Positions 62,873 to 64,000 of a DNA stretch of 64,000 bases are shown piece after piece. The translations under genes and the position numbers were made by a program. Source of the stretch: Clusia tigrina (Eukaryota; Arthropoda; Insecta; Diptera; Clusiidae); NCBI GenBank assembly GCA_920105625.2, contig OV050033.1:125363821-125427820 (forward strand), written 5' to 3'. The notes beneath the pieces were generated by a model. It made no database searches, was not told the DNA's origin, and worked only from the letters and a program-made list of their open reading frames with translations. Each line of letters opens with the position of its first letter. The first letter of the stretch is position 1.

Positions 62873-64000
62873 TAATGTACCGTTTATTTGTTTATTGCTA
62901 TAAATCCAAATTAATGTGGAATTTATGTATCCGGTAAATATACTAAAGAATGTAATATGCATATTTCATCATTATAAGTAATTTATAATAATATTATTTG
63001 CACCCTACAGTCGCTACACACTGCTAGTGCTGTAATGAAAATTATAGTAGTATAGTTAGTATCAAAGGTAAAATCGCGCTGAACCACTCATTTATTAGAA
63101 TCATGATTGCTCAGCAAGTGTCAAAAAAGGTTGCTTTGAGCTGTTGTTGGTGTGGTGGTTGATGTGATAAAAGCCAGAACCATACTGCAAAAACAATAAT
63201 CACACTGCAAAAACACAGTCACACCGCAGAACAAAAACCACACTGCAAAAACAACAACACGTGCCATCTCAACATGGGCTCATTTAAACCGTTCATTTAC
63301 TAGTTGCACTTGCTTTAGTTGCTTTACATTGCGAGTGCTTCGCTTACAACAAATTCTCAGCACAACCGGCCATAACGCTCGTCGCGTACTTCGGCCGCAA
63401 ATCGTGTCGTCATATCATGGGAATAAGTAAGCAAAGGCGCAGAAATACATAACACACACTCATACAAACGTACAAATCGTCTTCTCTCTCACCGACACTG
63501 GCATTCACACTGCGAATGCTTGCACGGGTGTGCCTGTGCCAGAGTGTGTGTAGCACAGTGGCTGAGTCAGCTGAACTGAGCATGCTCGAAAAATTGGCAA
63601 CCGAACTGTGTGCCAGAATTCACTTGCTGTCGTTCGCTGGGTTCCTGGTACCCAAAACCGTTTTTCATACAAGGACATTGCCACCACAATTGCGCACTAA
63701 CGCCGCTAAAAACGTCGTTTTCGTTCGCAACTATTAACATGCGCACTGTTGACGTGTGCAGCGACGCCACCGATAACTACAGAGAGTTCGTGCGCTGGTT
63801 CGTTCCACTAGCAGCTACATATATGCCTGGCGTCGTACGTGTCTGCTGCTGATTGTTGTGCAAGCGGTGTTCGCGTTGGTTTGTGCACTCAGCGTCCGTT
63901 GCGACCGCCCGCAACAACCAAACACCGGCAACTGATTTTTGGCGCGCTGTGGTGTTGCTTTCGCGAGACTGAGTCAGTCGGTCGTTGGAATGAGAAGCGG
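62873..64000. other. flank of the gypsy element
   Basis: 63180-63262 has four imperfect units of CACACTGCAAAAACA. 63270-64000 is GC-richer, with mixed CA-type sequence. The last 30 bases hold TCAGTCGGTCG, which resembles an initiator plus a pausing motif, but the window ends before any transcript could be recognised. Confidence 0.45.
63180..63262. repeat. CACACTGCAAAAACA tandem units
   Basis: Four imperfect copies of about 19-22 bp built on CACACTGCAAAAACA. Confidence 0.75.

Noticed and set aside
63965..63985. Core promoter with initiator and pausing motif
   Set aside because: TCAGTCGGTCG is suggestive, but the window ends 20 bases later, so no transcript or CDS can be tied to it; noted only in the flank entry.

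Overview
The window is insect nuclear DNA. Spliced genes with GT-AG introns, CAA/CAG-rich coding runs, long AT-rich non-coding stretches and abundant retrotransposon debris point to a higher fly. The gene content (cut, a PQBP1 homologue, raspberry/IMPDH) and TACATATG-type microsatellites make a tephritid fruit fly my best guess; that is inference, because no species marker is present.

Layout. Positions 1-7506 are intron of cut with simple and degenerate repeats. The last two coding exons of cut (7507-7963 and 8072-10946, plus strand) carry two CUT repeats and the homeodomain; the first CUT repeat lies upstream of the window. Then comes about 6 kb of extremely AT-rich DNA, probably including the cut 3' UTR, with a compact foldback element at 14482-14568. 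A two-exon PQBP1-like gene lies on the minus strand (22650-23864). A tRNA-derived SINE with a 13-bp target duplication separates it from raspberry, the five-exon IMP dehydrogenase gene on the plus strand (26159-29356), whose second intron holds a decayed LINE tail.

From 30 kb on the DNA is mostly repeats. There are diverged tandem arrays at 30.1-31.15 kb and 45.5-46.75 kb. An almost full-length R1-clade LINE lies inside (TA)n at 34.6-39.9 kb; its 5' end is duplicated as a 77-bp inverted arm, and its otherwise open ORF2 lacks the reverse transcriptase PQG-type motif block. Minisatellites lie at 43.3 and 48.1 kb. A mariner tail is followed by a Tigger/pogo-like relic nested in a decayed LINE (50.6-53.5 kb). 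A small secreted protein that looks like a lone CBM39 beta-glucan-recognition domain is encoded on the minus strand at 54627-55004. SINE copies cluster at 56.8-57.36 kb. A complete mdg3/micropia-like Ty3/gypsy element (57493-62872) has nearly identical 338/355-bp LTRs and a TAAT target duplication but a frameshifted pol.

How the genes relate. Cut is a homeodomain transcription factor, PQBP1 a splicing-linked nuclear adaptor, IMPDH the rate-limiting enzyme of GTP synthesis, and the CBM39 protein a probable immune or extracellular binder. I see no pathway linking them. No clear new multi-gene system was found; the most unusual material is the repeat biology: the R1 hairpin and RT deletion, the SINE family with a palindromic tail, and the diverged satellites.
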